From NCBI RefSeq assembly GCF_002563895.1, contig NZ_PDJB01000001.1:3145501-3209500 (forward strand): DNA of 64,000 bases. The letters run 5' to 3'. The DNA comes from Pseudomonas lurida (GTDB taxonomy: Bacteria > Pseudomonadota > Gammaproteobacteria > Pseudomonadales > Pseudomonadaceae). This document shows, piece after piece, positions 36,851-47,428 of the stretch (its first letter is position 1; each line of letters begins with the position of its first letter). The translations under genes and the position numbers were made by a program. The notes below the pieces were generated by a model. That model was not told the origin of the DNA, did not search any database, and saw only the letters and a list, made by a program, of their open reading frames with translations.

Positions 36851-37768
36851 ATGTCCTCAATAGAAGACACCTTGATGCAGCGCATCCACCGTGAGTTGCT
36901 CGATCACAGTGACGAAGAGCTGGAACTGGAATTATCCGAAGACGGGCACGATCTGAACGCCCTGTTTGACGAGCACGTCGGTGAGAGCCACGAGAAAGCC
37001 GCCCGGCGCATCTACTTCAGTGAACTGTTCCGCCTGCAGGGCGAACTGGTGAAACTGCAAAGTTGGGTGGTCAAGACCGGCCACAAGGTGGTGATCCTGT
37101 TCGAGGGGCGAGATGCCGCTGGCAAAGGTGGCGTGATCAAGCGCATCACCCAGCGCTTGAACCCCCGGGTGTGCCGCGTGGCCGCCCTGCCCGCGCCAAA
37201 TGACCGCGAGCAGACCCAGTGGTACTTCCAGCGCTACGTCTCGCACTTGCCGGCCGCCGGCGAAATCGTGCTGTTCGACCGCAGTTGGTACAACCGCGCC
37301 GGCGTCGAAAAAGTCATGGGGTTTTGCAATGACGATCAATACGAAGAGTTCTTCCGTACCGTGCCGGAGTTCGAACGCATGCTCGCGCGCTCCGGCATCC
37401 AGTTGATCAAGTACTGGTTTTCGATTTCCGACCAGGAACAGCACCTGCGCTTTCTCAGCCGCATCCACGACCCGCTCAAGCAGTGGAAACTCAGCCCCAT
37501 GGACCTGGAATCGCGTCGGCGCTGGGAAGCCTATACCAAAGCCAAGGAGATCATGCTCGAGCGCACCCACATCGCCGAAGCGCCGTGGTGGGTGGTGCAG
37601 GCCGATGACAAGAAGAAGGCGCGGCTCAACTGCATCCACCACCTGCTCGGGCAGATGCCCTATGAAGAAGTGAATCTGCCGGTGATCGAACTGCCACAGC
37701 GCGTGCGGCAGGAGGATTATTCCCGCAGCCCGACGCCCCCGGAACTGATCGTGCCCCAGCTCTACTGA
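36851..37768 (+). CDS. ppk2: Polyphosphate kinase 2
   Basis: Transfers phosphate between polyphosphate and nucleotides. The 305-residue protein has Walker A VVILFEGRDAAGKGGVIKRI, the PPK2-typical LPAPNDREQTQWYFQRYV, Walker B EIVLFDRSWYNRAGVE and the lid SRIHDPLKQWKLSPMDLESR. The acidic N-terminal extension (about 1-45) is common in Pseudomonas members. It is divergent from pstS across a short shared promoter region, so it may be under the same phosphate control. A TTG start ten codons earlier is possible but less likely. Confidence 0.94.
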   Translation: MSSIEDTLMQRIHRELLDHSDEELELELSEDGHDLNALFDEHVGESHEKAARRIYFSELFRLQGELVKLQSWVVKTGHKVVILFEGRDAAGKGGVIKRITQRLNPRVCRVAALPAPNDREQTQWYFQRYVSHLPAAGEIVLFDRSWYNRAGVEKVMGFCNDDQYEEFFRTVPEFERMLARSGIQLIKYWFSISDQEQHLRFLSRIHDPLKQWKLSPMDLESRRRWEAYTKAKEIMLERTHIAEAPWWVVQADDKKKARLNCIHHLLGQMPYEEVNLPVIELPQRVRQEDYSRSPTPPELIVPQLY

Positions 37769-37784
37769 TCCCGCGCTTGAGCGG

Positions 37785-37804
37785 CGAGCGGGCAAGCCCG
37801 CTCG
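37785..37804. repeat. REP-like hairpin
   Basis: CGAGCGGGC/GCCCGCTCG, nine pairs with a two-base AA centre, in the context GGCGAGCGGGCAAGCCCGCT. This is the usual core of repetitive extragenic palindromes in P. fluorescens-type genomes. It sits between the convergent ends of ppk2 and treS. Confidence 0.7.
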
Positions 37805-37815
37805 TCACAAGTACG

Positions 37816-39879
37816 CTACAGCGGTGAGTTGCTCACCACCCGCAGCGCCAGCCCCTCATACGCATCCAGTGTGATCGTGAACGCGCCTTCCGCCGTAAGA
37901 TCGCCTTCCACTCGCTCATTGATAATGTCCACCACCATCCCCGCGGCAATATCGGGCAGATGCAGGGTTTCGGTGATCGGTGTGGCCCCGAAGTTCAGCG
38001 CGGTGATTTGCGTGCCTTTGCCGGCCGGTAATTCGTGGACCATCACCAGCAGCCCCGGGTTCTCGACTTCCGGCACCTGAATCTGGCGGCTGGCGGCAAT
38101 GTCGTAGGCACGCCGCACCGCGAGGATTTTCTGCAGTTGCGAGGCAAAGGACTCGGGGTCCTGCAATTGGCTGTTTAAGCTGCCATACAGGCTTTTCGAG
38201 CGCGGCATCTGCCCGGCGGACAGTTGCGCATCGGGGTTGAGGTCCACCAGGTCATAGGCGCCGCGATGAATCCAGCGTGTGTCGCCGTCCTGCATCAAAT
38301 GCTCGACCTCTTCGGCCGCCAGTGGCAGTGCACCCACCAAATCCCAGCCCGACAAGGCAAACACGCCTGGCTGCATGGCGTTGTACATCACCAGCAGCAG
38401 GTGGATCTGGCGGATCTGCTGGATATCTGCGGGGGTGATCGCGTCCAGATCCCGAATACCCAGCGCCGCCGTGATGATGCTGGCCGTGGTGCAGGACACA
38501 CCGTTAGTCACGAACTTCAAATTGTATGGCGCATGCTCGCCGGCCAGTCGTTCGTACATCTGTTCGCGAATGTGCTCGCGCAGGATATTCCCGGGGAACG
38601 TCTGGCCCTGGTAAAGGAACGTGTCATGGGCGTGCAGGGTCCAGAAGTGCACCAGCTCCAGGGTCAATTCATCGTGGTTCTGCAGCGCATGGATCAGCGA
38701 GCCGGGGTCGATGCCCTGGCGGTGCATTTCGCGCAGCATCAAGCGCAGGAACTCGGCGTCCCCCATCAGCAGCGCGTGTTGGTACGCCGGGCGGGTGATG
38801 AAGTCATAGGACAGGTCGGCACCGCCATGGGACATGGACGCGATGTCATCCACGGTGAGGTTCAACTCCTGGAAACTGAAGCCGCCCGCCTTGCGAATCG
38901 CCCCGCCCAGTAACTGGTTGCCGGTGATCGACAGCGGATGGCTCTCGGACCACGCCGTGCCATCCAGCTTGCGCTCCACACCGAGGAACCCATTGGCGTC
39001 CAGGCGCAGGATCTTGGCGCCCATCACATCGATGGCGTGCAGCGCATCACCGATGATCATCTGCTGCGCGGCGAAGGTGGGGTCCAGCCAATTCAGCGAA
39101 GGCTGCCCTTCCTTGAAATAATGCAGGTACACCCAGCGACGCGGCTTGCCATCCACGCCCAGTACCACCTGGGTGGCGCTCCAGTCGGTTTCCTTGACGC
39201 CAGGCTCGAAGAAGATCACCCGCTGCAACTGGCCGACGATGTAGTGCTTGTCGCGCAATGCATCAACCTGCGCAGGGCTGAGGTTCTGCGCATCGCGGCC
39301 CTCGGCCACGTCGGGCAACAACGGCCAGTCTTCCTCGCGGATTTCTACCATGTGGTAAAGGCCGGGATAGTCCTCGTACGCCATCTCGGCCAGGCGAAAA
39401 TCCGCGCCCTTGCCGGTGTGGGACGGGATCACATCGTCGATGATCACCGCGTTGTGCGCCGCCGCCATGCGCGTCAACGCCTGCAACTGCGCCTCGGTGC
39501 CCAGTTGCGGGTCAATCTCGAAACTGATGCGGTCGAAGTTACCGTCGATGGTCGGTGTGTGCTGCATGCCACTCAAACCGCCGGATTTCTTCAGCGGGCC
39601 GTTGTGGATGCCCTGGATGCCGATCTTCGACAAGGCATGCCACAGCGTCTCATCCCCCAACGCCTCCAACACTGTGCCGCCTTCACGGGTCACGATCGAC
39701 GCCGGGTACGCGGTAAACCATACCGACGACAACGCCGAGGCATCGCGTGGCCGGGTCTGCGCGTAAGGCTGCTGCCACAACCGGCCCTGGCCCGAATAGA
39801 GCTTGGCCCGCTGGCGTGCCGCGTGCAGCATCGATTGTTCCACCAGCCAGTTCACATGGTTGTTTTCAACCGCCGTCAT
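37816..39879 (-). CDS. treS: Maltose alpha-D-glucosyltransferase / trehalose synthase
   Basis: A GH13-family enzyme that interconverts maltose and trehalose by intramolecular transglucosylation. At 687 residues it has the size of the Pseudomonas-type trehalose synthase. Catalytic elements: the nucleophile Asp in [12 protein letters not shown], the acid Glu in [10 protein letters not shown] and the transition-state Asp in [11 protein letters not shown]. The N-terminal strand [14 protein letters not shown] is the conserved region I equivalent. It is a single gene on the minus strand, and AGGTA precedes the ATG. An exact specificity within GH13 is inferred from length and Pseudomonas context. 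Confidence 0.82.
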   Translation of the reverse strand: MTAVENNHVNWLVEQSMLHAARQRAKLYSGQGRLWQQPYAQTRPRDASALSSVWFTAYPASIVTREGGTVLEALGDETLWHALSKIGIQGIHNGPLKKSGGLSGMQHTPTIDGNFDRISFEIDPQLGTEAQLQALTRMAAAHNAVIIDDVIPSHTGKGADFRLAEMAYEDYPGLYHMVEIREEDWPLLPDVAEGRDAQNLSPAQVDALRDKHYIVGQLQRVIFFEPGVKETDWSATQVVLGVDGKPRRWVYLHYFKEGQPSLNWLDPTFAAQQMIIGDALHAIDVMGAKILRLDANGFLGVERKLDGTAWSESHPLSITGNQLLGGAIRKAGGFSFQELNLTVDDIASMSHGGADLSYDFITRPAYQHALLMGDAEFLRLMLREMHRQGIDPGSLIHALQNHDELTLELVHFWTLHAHDTFLYQGQTFPGNILREHIREQMYERLAGEHAPYNLKFVTNGVSCTTASIITAALGIRDLDAITPADIQQIRQIHLLLVMYNAMQPGVFALSGWDLVGALPLAAEEVEHLMQDGDTRWIHRGAYDLVDLNPDAQLSAGQMPRSKSLYGSLNSQLQDPESFASQLQKILAVRRAYDIAASRQIQVPEVENPGLLVMVHELPAGKGTQITALNFGATPITETLHLPDIAAGMVVDIINERVEGDLTAEGAFTITLDAYEGLALRVVSNSPL

Positions 39880-40010
39880 AAGCTTGGTACCTGTCGTCGT
39901 GAAACATTGCTCGTGAACATATGAGGGTTACGCGGGCCATTCGTTGCATTGCGATCATGGCGCTGGCGGCTCCCCCCTTTGGATCTGTATCAACCCCCAG
40001 CACTTGGGGG

Positions 40011-40775
40011 TCAGGTATCGCGATACTGCCTCGGGGTAAACCCCGTCGACGCCTTGAACTGGCGGGTGAATGCGCTGTGGTCGGTGTACCCGCACTGCAA
40101 CGCAACCTCTGTGATCGGCAGGTCGGTGTGCAACAAGCGGTGGGCATGCTCGAGCCGCACCTTCTGGATCATCTGCCGGGGCGTGAGGTGGAACACGCGC
40201 TTGCAGTAGCGCTCCAGTTGCGCCACGGAAATTCCGGCGATGCGTGTCAGCTCACCCAGGGTGACGCGACGGTTGAAATGCGCGCGGATGTGCGCATCCA
40301 CGGCGGCCAGGCGTTGGTAGGCCGGGTGGCTTTCGCTGGCAGTTTGCAGGTCGAACGAGATGCCGGCCAGCCCAATGATCGCCCCCGCGTGGTCGTACAG
40401 CGGCCATTTGTGGGTCAGGCACCAGCCGGGTTCGCGGGTGCCGTAGAGGTGCAGTTCCAACTGGTCTTCCAGTACAAAGCCTTGCTCGAGTACGCGCCGG
40501 TCCTGCTCGGTGTAGCCCGGCCCCAGTTGTGCCGGGAAAACTTCGGCGCTGGTCTTGCCCAACAACGGTTGCAGCTGCTTGAGGCCACAGCGCAGCACCA
40601 GGGTGCGGTTGGCAAGTACGTAGCGGGCCTGGGTGTCCTTGATGAAAATCGCGGCGTTGGGGATCACATCCAGCATCGGCAATAGCTGGGCTACACCGGC
40701 CAACAGCTGCTCGATGCTGTGGGGACGGCTCGCCTCGCTCCCTTGGCCAAGGGTCGCAAACACGCTTTGCATCAT
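40011..40775 (-). CDS. PAS-AraC regulator, probably of hydroxyproline use
   Basis: A 254-residue regulator. An N-terminal PAS-like sensor (about 35-145; MLDVIPNAAIFIKDTQARYV, then IIGLAGISFDL) precedes an AraC-type DNA-binding domain with two helix-turn-helix motifs (LGELTRIAGISVAQLERYCK and ITEVALQCGYTDHSAFTRQF). It is divergent from the hydroxyproline operon across about 190 bases, so it is a good candidate for its activator. The ligand is inferred only from position. Confidence 0.85.
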   Translation of the reverse strand: MMQSVFATLGQGSEASRPHSIEQLLAGVAQLLPMLDVIPNAAIFIKDTQARYVLANRTLVLRCGLKQLQPLLGKTSAEVFPAQLGPGYTEQDRRVLEQGFVLEDQLELHLYGTREPGWCLTHKWPLYDHAGAIIGLAGISFDLQTASESHPAYQRLAAVDAHIRAHFNRRVTLGELTRIAGISVAQLERYCKRVFHLTPRQMIQKVRLEHAHRLLHTDLPITEVALQCGYTDHSAFTRQFKASTGFTPRQYRDT

Positions 40776-40963
40776 GACGGTTGATCCCCTGCAGATGGCT
40801 TCGTCGCGTAGCAGAGTGCCCGATGCCCGGGGGGCTGTCGAGCGGGGAAAACTGTGCTGATTTCGTCATCGAAGCCGGCAAAAAACATCAATCGCGCCGC
40901 CGCCCATGCGTTCACTGTATGGCCACTGCATGCCTATCCAATAACTCACAAGAAGGCGACGCT

Positions 40964-42589
40964 ATGTCAGGTCAGGGCAAGTTCAAGAAACAACTTTCAT
41001 TGATGGACCTCACCTTCATCGGGCTGGGCGCCATCTTTGGTTCAGGCTGGTTATTCGCAGCCAGTCACGTGTCTGCGATTGCAGGCCCTGCGGGTATCAT
41101 TTCCTGGCTTATCGGGGGGTTCGCGGTGCTGTTGCTGGGCATCGTGTACTGCGAACTGGGCGCCGCATTGCCCCGCGCTGGCGGCGTGGTGCGTTACCCG
41201 GTCTATTCCCATGGCCCGCTGTTGGGCTACCTGATGGGCTTCATCACGCTGATCGCGTTTTCCAGCCTGGTGGCCATCGAAGTGGTTGCCTCGCGCCAAT
41301 ACGCGGCAGCATGGTTTCCAGCGTTGACCAAGGCCGGTTCCAGTGACCCCACTACCCTCGGCTGGCTGGTGCAATTGGCCCTGCTGTGCCTGTTCTTCAT
41401 CCTCAATTACCGCAGCGTGAAAACCTTTGCCATCGCCAATAACCTGGTGAGCGTGTTCAAGTTCATCGTGCCGTTGCTGGTGATTGGCGTGTTGTTTACG
41501 TTCTTCAAGCCGGCGAACTTCCAGGTGCAAGGTTTCGCGCCATTTGGCCTGTCGGGCATCGAGATGGCCGTGTCGGCCGGCGGGGTGATTTTTGCCTACC
41601 TGGGGCTCACGCCGATCATCTCGGTGGCCAGTGAAGTGAAGAACCCGCAACGCACCATTCCCATCGCCTTGATCCTCTCGGTGCTGCTCTCCACGGCGAT
41701 CTACGTGCTGCTGCAAACCGCGTTCCTCGGTGGTGTGCCCACGCAAATGCTCGCCAATGGCTGGGCCGGGATCAGCCAGGAACTGGCGCTGCCCTACCGG
41801 GATATCGCCCTGGCGCTGGGCGTGGGCTGGCTGGCGTACCTGGTGGTGGCCGACGCGGTGATCTCCCCCAGCGGCTGCGGCAACATCTACATGAACGCCA
41901 CCCCGCGCGTGGTGTATGGCTGGGCGCAGACCGGCACGTTCTTCAAGCTCTTCACGCGCATCGATGAGAAGTCCGGCATTCCGCGCCCGGCGTTGTGGCT
42001 GACCTTTGGCTTGTCGGTGTTCTGGACCCTGCCGTTCCCGTCCTGGGAAGCGCTGATCAATGTGGTGTCGGCGGCGCTGATCCTCAGCTACGCGGTCGCG
42101 CCGGTCACCGTGGCGGCGCTGCGCCGCAATGCACCCCAGATGGCGCGCCCCTTCCGGGTCAAGGGCATGGCGGTGCTTGGCCCGCTGTCGTTCATCATCG
42201 CCGCGCTGATCGTGTACTGGTCCGGCTGGAGCACTGTCTCCTGGCTGCTCGGGCTGCAGATCCTGATGTTCGGGGTGTACCTGCTGTGCGCGCGGTGGGT
42301 GCCGACCGCGCACCTCAATCTCAGCCAGCAAGTACGCTCATCCGCCTGGCTGATCGGCTTCTACGCGGTGACCATCCTGCTGTCCAAACTGGGCAGTTTC
42401 GGGGGCCTCGGTGTGATCAGCCACCCGTTTGACACGCTGGTGGTCGCCGCCTGCGCGCTGGGCATTTACTACTGGGGCGCAGCCACTGGCGTGCCAGCCC
42501 ATCTGGTGCGCCTGGAACACGAAGCCGACGAAAGCGAAACCGTCGACGAGCCCCATGGCCGTGCCCCGCTGACGCCGGCAACCAACTGA
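40964..42589 (+). CDS. APC-family amino acid permease (probable hydroxyproline importer)
   Basis: A 541-residue inner-membrane transporter of the amino acid-polyamine-organocation family, 12 or more spans. It has DLTFIGLGAIFGSGWLFAAS, the unwound-helix Gly motif typical of the family, and YCELGAALPRAGGVVRYP. It is the first gene of an operon with hydroxyproline epimerase 12 bases downstream, so hydroxyproline or a related amino acid is the likely cargo. The ATG at 40964 has AGAAGG upstream. Confidence 0.85.
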   Translation: MSGQGKFKKQLSLMDLTFIGLGAIFGSGWLFAASHVSAIAGPAGIISWLIGGFAVLLLGIVYCELGAALPRAGGVVRYPVYSHGPLLGYLMGFITLIAFSSLVAIEVVASRQYAAAWFPALTKAGSSDPTTLGWLVQLALLCLFFILNYRSVKTFAIANNLVSVFKFIVPLLVIGVLFTFFKPANFQVQGFAPFGLSGIEMAVSAGGVIFAYLGLTPIISVASEVKNPQRTIPIALILSVLLSTAIYVLLQTAFLGGVPTQMLANGWAGISQELALPYRDIALALGVGWLAYLVVADAVISPSGCGNIYMNATPRVVYGWAQTGTFFKLFTRIDEKSGIPRPALWLTFGLSVFWTLPFPSWEALINVVSAALILSYAVAPVTVAALRRNAPQMARPFRVKGMAVLGPLSFIIAALIVYWSGWSTVSWLLGLQILMFGVYLLCARWVPTAHLNLSQQVRSSAWLIGFYAVTILLSKLGSFGGLGVISHPFDTLVVAACALGIYYWGAATGVPAHLVRLEHEADESETVDEPHGRAPLTPATN

Positions 42590-42601
42590 TTGGAGTGTTT
42601 T

Positions 42602-43528
42602 ATGAAGCGATTGCATGTGATCGACTCCCACACCGGCGGCGAGCCCACCCGCCTGGTGATGAGCGGTTTCCCCACGCTCACCGGCAGCACCCTGGCTGAG
42701 CAGTTGGAAAACCTGCGCAGCGAGCATGATGAATGGCGCCGCGCCTGCATCCTGGAACCACGGGGCAATGATGTACTGGTGGGCGCGCTGTACTGCCAGC
42801 CGGTTACGCCGGGCGCCGTCTGCGGGGTGATCTTTTTCAATAACGCCGGCTACCTGGGCATGTGTGGGCACGGCACGATTGGCCTGGTCGCCTCCTTGCA
42901 TCACCTGGGGCGTATCGTCCCCGGTGTGCACCGCATCGACACGCCCGTGGGCCTGGTCGAGGCGACGCTGCACGACGACGGCGCGGTGACACTGGGCAAT
43001 GTGCCCGCCTACCGCCATCGCCGCCAAGTGCCGGTAGAGGTGCCGGGCCACGGCGTGGTGCTGGGCGATATCGCCTGGGGCGGCAACTGGTTTTTCCTGG
43101 TGTCCGAGCATGGCCAGCGCCTGCAAATGGACAATGTCGACGCCCTCACCGACTACACCTGGGCAATGCTCAAGGCCCTTGAGGAGCAAAACATCCACGG
43201 CAAAGACGGCGCCCCGATCGACCACATCGAACTGTTCGCCGACGACGACCATGCCGACAGCCGCAACTTCGTGATGTGCCCCGGCAAAGCCTACGACCGC
43301 TCCCCCTGCGGCACCGGCACCAGCGCCAAGCTCGCCTGCCTGGCCGCCGATGGAAAGCTCGCCCCCGGCCAGCCGTGGATACAAGCCAGCATCACCGGCA
43401 GCCAATTCGAAGGCCGCTATGAATGGGACGGCGAGCGCGTACGCCCGTTCATCACTGGCCGCGCCTACATGACCGCCGACAGCACCCTGCTGATCGACGC
43501 GCAGGACCCCTTTGCCTGGGGCATCTGA
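42602..43528 (+). CDS. 4-hydroxyproline 2-epimerase
   Basis: A proline-racemase-family enzyme (308 residues). It converts trans-4-hydroxy-L-proline into cis-4-hydroxy-D-proline. Both catalytic cysteines are present: MCGHGTIG and [14 protein letters not shown]. That pair marks a racemase/epimerase, whereas dehydratase relatives have Thr in place of one Cys. The N-terminal [13 protein letters not shown] is the family start. It lies between the permease and the DapA-like deaminase, which supports the hydroxyproline assignment. Confidence 0.93.
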   Translation: MKRLHVIDSHTGGEPTRLVMSGFPTLTGSTLAEQLENLRSEHDEWRRACILEPRGNDVLVGALYCQPVTPGAVCGVIFFNNAGYLGMCGHGTIGLVASLHHLGRIVPGVHRIDTPVGLVEATLHDDGAVTLGNVPAYRHRRQVPVEVPGHGVVLGDIAWGGNWFFLVSEHGQRLQMDNVDALTDYTWAMLKALEEQNIHGKDGAPIDHIELFADDDHADSRNFVMCPGKAYDRSPCGTGTSAKLACLAADGKLAPGQPWIQASITGSQFEGRYEWDGERVRPFITGRAYMTADSTLLIDAQDPFAWGI

Positions 43529-43565
43529 GCCCTCCCCTTACTTGACTGGAAACTGGAGTTAGCAC

Positions 43566-44513
43566 ATGAGCGACAACATCTTTACCGGCTGCATCCCCGC
43601 CCTGATGACCCCGTGCACGGCAGGGCGCACACCGGACTTCGACGCCTTGGTCGCCAAAGGCCGCGAGCTGATCGATGCCGGCATGAGCGCCGTGGTGTAC
43701 TGCGGCTCCATGGGCGACTGGCCGTTGCTCACCGAGGCCCAGCGCCAGGAAGGCGTGGCGCGCCTGGTGGCGGCCGGTGTGCCGACCATTGTCGGTACCG
43801 GGGCGGTCAACAGCCGTGAAGCCGTGGCCCATGCCGCCCACGCGGCCAGGGTGGGCGCCCATGGCCTGATGGTGATTCCGCGCGTGCTGTCCCGCGGTGC
43901 TTCGGCTACTGCACAGAAGGCGCACTTCTCGGCGATCCTCAAGGCCGCGCCCAATCTGCCGGCGGTGATTTACAACAGCCCGTACTACGGCTTCGCCACC
44001 CGCGCCGACCTGTTCTTCGAACTGCGCCGCGAACACCCGAACCTGATCGGTTTCAAGGAGTTCGGCGGGGGTGCCGACCTGCGCTACGCCGCGGAACACA
44101 TCACCTCCCAGGACGATAACGTGACCCTGATGGTGGGCGTCGACACCCAAGTGGTGCACGGTTTCGTCAACTGCAACGCCACCGGCGCCATTACCGGCAT
44201 TGGCAACGCACTGCCTCGGGAAGTCCTGCAGCTGGTCGCGCTGAGCAAAAACGCCGCCAAGGGGGATGCGAAGGCGCGCCGCCAGGCACGTGAGCTGGAG
44301 GCCGCGCTGGCGGTGCTGTCGTCGTTCGATGAAGGCTGCGACCTGGTGCTGTATTACAAACACCTGATGGTGCTTAACGGCGACAAGGGCTACGCGCTGC
44401 ACTTCAACGAGACCGATGTGCTCAGCGAGGCCCAGCGCTGCTACGCAGAAACCCAGTACACACTGTTCCGCCAGTGGTACGCCAATTGGTCGGCAGAACA
44501 GAACGTTGCTTGA
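43566..44513 (+). CDS. Pyrroline-4-hydroxy-2-carboxylate deaminase (DapA family)
   Basis: A 315-residue TIM-barrel lyase of the dihydrodipicolinate synthase family. The Schiff-base Lys is in LIGFKEFGGG and the conserved Tyr in VIYNSPYYGF. In this cluster the likely reaction is deamination of 1-pyrroline-4-hydroxy-2-carboxylate to 2-oxoglutarate semialdehyde. That specificity comes from the neighbours; the sequence by itself shows only the family. The Shine-Dalgarno is CTGGAG. Confidence 0.88.
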   Translation: MSDNIFTGCIPALMTPCTAGRTPDFDALVAKGRELIDAGMSAVVYCGSMGDWPLLTEAQRQEGVARLVAAGVPTIVGTGAVNSREAVAHAAHAARVGAHGLMVIPRVLSRGASATAQKAHFSAILKAAPNLPAVIYNSPYYGFATRADLFFELRREHPNLIGFKEFGGGADLRYAAEHITSQDDNVTLMVGVDTQVVHGFVNCNATGAITGIGNALPREVLQLVALSKNAAKGDAKARRQARELEAALAVLSSFDEGCDLVLYYKHLMVLNGDKGYALHFNETDVLSEAQRCYAETQYTLFRQWYANWSAEQNVA

Positions 44514-44523
44514 TGCCTCGCGT

Positions 44524-44564
44524 GCCGCTGCGGCGATCGCAGCGGCCACCCCCCCCCCTTTTTT
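44524..44564 (+). promoter_or_regulatory. Intraoperonic hairpin and C10-T6 tract before the aldehyde dehydrogenase
   Basis: GCCGCTGCG/CGCAGCGGC (44524-44546) forms a perfect 9-base stem with a 5-base loop. It is followed by CA, ten C (44549-44558) and six T (44559-44564), ending 13 bases before the dehydrogenase ATG. The hairpin plus T-run could attenuate transcription, and the homopolymers can slip during replication. Confidence 0.55.
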
Positions 44565-44576
44565 CAGGACGACCCC

Positions 44577-46148
44577 ATGACTCTGACGGGCAAGATGCTG
44601 ATCGGTCAGCACGCCATTTCCGGTGACCGCGAGGCGATCCGGGCGATCAACCCCACCACTGAGGCAACCCTGGAGCCCGCCTACCTGGGCGGCAACGGCG
44701 ACCACGTCGCACAGGCGTGCGCACTGGCGTGGGCGGCGTTTGACGCGTACCGCGAAACATCGCTGGAGGCGCGTGCCACGTTCCTTGAGACCATCGCCGC
44801 GCACATCGAAGCCCTCGGCGATGAACTGATCGACCGCGCCGTCGCCGAAACCGGCCTGCCCCGCCCGCGCCTCCAGGGCGAACGCGGGCGCACTTGCGGG
44901 CAACTGCGCACCTTCGCCCGCACCCTTCGCAGCGGGGAGTGGCTGGATGTGCGGGTAGACAACGCACAGCCGCAACGCCAGCCCCTGCCTCGCCCCGACC
45001 TGCGCCAGCGCCGCATCGCGTTGGGCCCGGTCGCCGTGTTTGGTGCGAGCAACTTCCCACTGGCGTTCTCCGTGGCCGGTGGCGACACCGCCTCTGCACT
45101 GGCCGCCGGTTGCCCGGTGATCGTCAAGGCCCACGGTGCTCACCCTGGCACCAGCGAACTGGTGGGCCAGGCGGTGGCGCAGGCGGTCAAGGCGTGTGGA
45201 CTGCCGGAGGGGGTATTTTCGCTGCTGTACGGTTCGGACCGTGAGGTCGGTATAGCCCTGGTCACCGACCCGCGCATCAAGGCGGTTGGCTTTACCGGCT
45301 CGCGCAGGGGTGGCTTGGCGTTGACCCACGCTGCGCAGGCACGGCCAGAGCCCATTCCGGTGTACGCGGAAATGAGTTCGATCAACCCCGTGTACCTGTT
45401 TCCGGCGGCATTGGCGGCCAGGGGCGAAGCACTGGCCCAAGGTTTCGTGGCGTCGTTGACCCAGGGTGCCGGCCAGTTCTGCACCAACCCAGGGCTGGTG
45501 ATCGGGGTACAAGGGCCGGCCCTGAATCGCTTCATCAGCACCGCCAGGGAGTTACTGCCAAGCTGTGCCGCGCAGACCATGCTCACGCCCGGTATTGCCC
45601 GTGCCTACGGTTCAGGCGTGGGTGCGTTGACTGAACACGCCAAGGTTGCCGCAAAGGGTTTGACCGCAACAGGTCCCAACCAGGGCCAGGCGTATATGTT
45701 CGTGACCCCGGCGCAGGCCTTCCTGGCCAATGAACACCTGCAAGCCGAAGTCTTCGGTGCCGCATCCCTGATCGTCGTCTGCGCCAGTCCTGAAGAAGTA
45801 CGCGAGGTTTCTGAACACCTGGAAGGCCAGCTCACCGCCACCTTGCACCTGGATGAAAACGACCTGCCCGATGCCAAGGCACTGCTGCCGGTGCTTGAAC
45901 GCAAGGCCGGGCGCTTGCTGGTCAATGGCTGGCCGACCGGCGTGGAAGTGTGTGATGCCATGGTCCATGGCGGCCCCTTCCCAGCCACCTCGGATGCGCG
46001 CAGCACATCAGTGGGCACGGCGGCGATCCAGCGTTTCTTGCGGCCGGTGTGTTACCAGGACTTCCCCGACGCATTGCTGCCCGATGCGCTCAAGCACGGC
46101 AACCTGTTGCTGCTGCGGCGCTTGCTCGACGGCCAGAGAGAGGCATAG
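44577..46148 (+). CDS. 2-oxoglutarate semialdehyde dehydrogenase
   Basis: An aldehyde dehydrogenase of 523 residues. The catalytic Cys is in [14 protein letters not shown], the general-base Glu in [13 protein letters not shown] and the cofactor loop is [10 protein letters not shown]. With the operon this points to oxidation of 2-oxoglutarate semialdehyde to 2-oxoglutarate, the last step of hydroxyproline breakdown, using NAD(P)+. Translation starts after a hairpin and C/T tract. The FAD oxidase gene follows 3 bases later. Confidence 0.9.
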   Translation: MTLTGKMLIGQHAISGDREAIRAINPTTEATLEPAYLGGNGDHVAQACALAWAAFDAYRETSLEARATFLETIAAHIEALGDELIDRAVAETGLPRPRLQGERGRTCGQLRTFARTLRSGEWLDVRVDNAQPQRQPLPRPDLRQRRIALGPVAVFGASNFPLAFSVAGGDTASALAAGCPVIVKAHGAHPGTSELVGQAVAQAVKACGLPEGVFSLLYGSDREVGIALVTDPRIKAVGFTGSRRGGLALTHAAQARPEPIPVYAEMSSINPVYLFPAALAARGEALAQGFVASLTQGAGQFCTNPGLVIGVQGPALNRFISTARELLPSCAAQTMLTPGIARAYGSGVGALTEHAKVAAKGLTATGPNQGQAYMFVTPAQAFLANEHLQAEVFGAASLIVVCASPEEVREVSEHLEGQLTATLHLDENDLPDAKALLPVLERKAGRLLVNGWPTGVEVCDAMVHGGPFPATSDARSTSVGTAAIQRFLRPVCYQDFPDALLPDALKHGNLLLLRRLLDGQREA

Positions 46149-46151
46149 GTG

Positions 46152-47390
46152 ATGTCCGATCCCGATATCGCAGTGGTCGGCGCCGGTATTATCGGCGTTG
46201 CCTGCGCCCTGCAACTGGCGCGCCTCGGCCGGCAAGTGGTGATAGTCGACCAACAGGCACCCGGCATGGGCGCGTCCTATGGCAACGCCGGGCACCTGGC
46301 GACGGAACAGGTGTTCCCGATTGCCGACGTGTCGATCCTCAAGCGCTTGCCCGCCATGCTGTTGGACCCCATGGGCCCACTGCGCCTGGATTGGAAGTAC
46401 CTGCCGCACGCCCTGCCCTGGTTCCTGCGCCTGCTGCTGAACCTGCGTCCGGCGAGCTACCAGCGCACGGTCGCGGGGATCCGCGCGCTCAATGAAGGCA
46501 GCCTGGGCGCCTGGCAGCGCCTGCTGCACAGTATTGGGCGCGCGCATCTGCTACGCGAGGACGGCTCGCTGCTGGTGTTCGAGCAGGGCGACTCACGCCC
46601 GGCCCTCGAGGCACTGCAACGGCGCATGCAACAGCAGCAGGTGCCCGTGGACTTCTGGTCCGGCGAAGCCATACGCAAGGCTGCGCCGCTATTGAGCGAC
46701 AACATTCAGGGCGGGCTGTTTTTTCCCGCGACCGGGCACTTCATAGACCCCTACCACGTGGTGGGAGAACTGGTTGAGGCCGCCAAGGCCAGTGGTGTGC
46801 AATTTCTCCAGCGTCGGGTGCTGGATGCCCGTCTTGAGGGACAGGGCGTGTTACTGACTACCGATCAGGGCACGTTGGCCGCACGCCAGGTACTCATCGC
46901 CTGTGGTGCGCATTCGGCCAGGCTCACTGCTGCATTGACCGGCAAAACAGTCCCACTGGACACGGAGCGCGGCTATCACCTGATGCTGCCCCACGAGCAG
47001 CATCGCTTGCCATTTGCCGTCACGTCCCTGGAACGCAAATTCATCATGACCCCGATGACTGGAGGCCTGCGCCTGGCCGGCACCGTTGAATTTGCCGGCC
47101 TCGACACACCCCCGAACATGGAGCGTGCCTGGCAGTTGCACCGTCTGAGCAAAGGGTTGTTCCGCGAGGACTTGGGCGCACAGGATGCAACGACATGGAT
47201 GGGGTTTCGGCCGTCCCTGCCGGACTCGCTGCCAATCATCGATCGGGTGTGTGGAGGGAAAGTGTTGCTTGCGTTTGGGCATCAGCATTTGGGGCTGACG
47301 CAGGCGGCGGTGACAGCGGAGTGGATCGGTGAACTGGCGAGTTTGAACTCGGCACAGCCATTGGCGCTTTATCGCCTGGATCGGTTCTGA
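46152..47390 (+). CDS. FAD-dependent D-hydroxyproline oxidase/dehydrogenase
   Basis: A DAO/DadA-like flavoenzyme, 412 residues. The FAD Rossmann motif is IAVVGAGIIGVACALQLARL, followed by GASYGNAGHLATEQ. The C-terminal substrate/FAD motif is WMGFRPSLPDSLPIIDRV. In the operon it would oxidise cis-4-hydroxy-D-proline to pyrroline-4-hydroxy-2-carboxylate, linking epimerase and deaminase. I take the ATG at 46152; a GTG one codon earlier is also possible. It ends the catabolic operon. Confidence 0.9.
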   Translation: MSDPDIAVVGAGIIGVACALQLARLGRQVVIVDQQAPGMGASYGNAGHLATEQVFPIADVSILKRLPAMLLDPMGPLRLDWKYLPHALPWFLRLLLNLRPASYQRTVAGIRALNEGSLGAWQRLLHSIGRAHLLREDGSLLVFEQGDSRPALEALQRRMQQQQVPVDFWSGEAIRKAAPLLSDNIQGGLFFPATGHFIDPYHVVGELVEAAKASGVQFLQRRVLDARLEGQGVLLTTDQGTLAARQVLIACGAHSARLTAALTGKTVPLDTERGYHLMLPHEQHRLPFAVTSLERKFIMTPMTGGLRLAGTVEFAGLDTPPNMERAWQLHRLSKGLFREDLGAQDATTWMGFRPSLPDSLPIIDRVCGGKVLLAFGHQHLGLTQAAVTAEWIGELASLNSAQPLALYRLDRF

Positions 47391-47428
47391 ACAACGCAGG
47401 CCGCTTCACCACAACCGGGGCGGAATGC

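Noticed and set aside
43452..45512. 686-codon minus-strand frame across the hydroxyproline operon
   Set aside because: Runs through three well-identified genes on the other strand, without motifs or a ribosome site.
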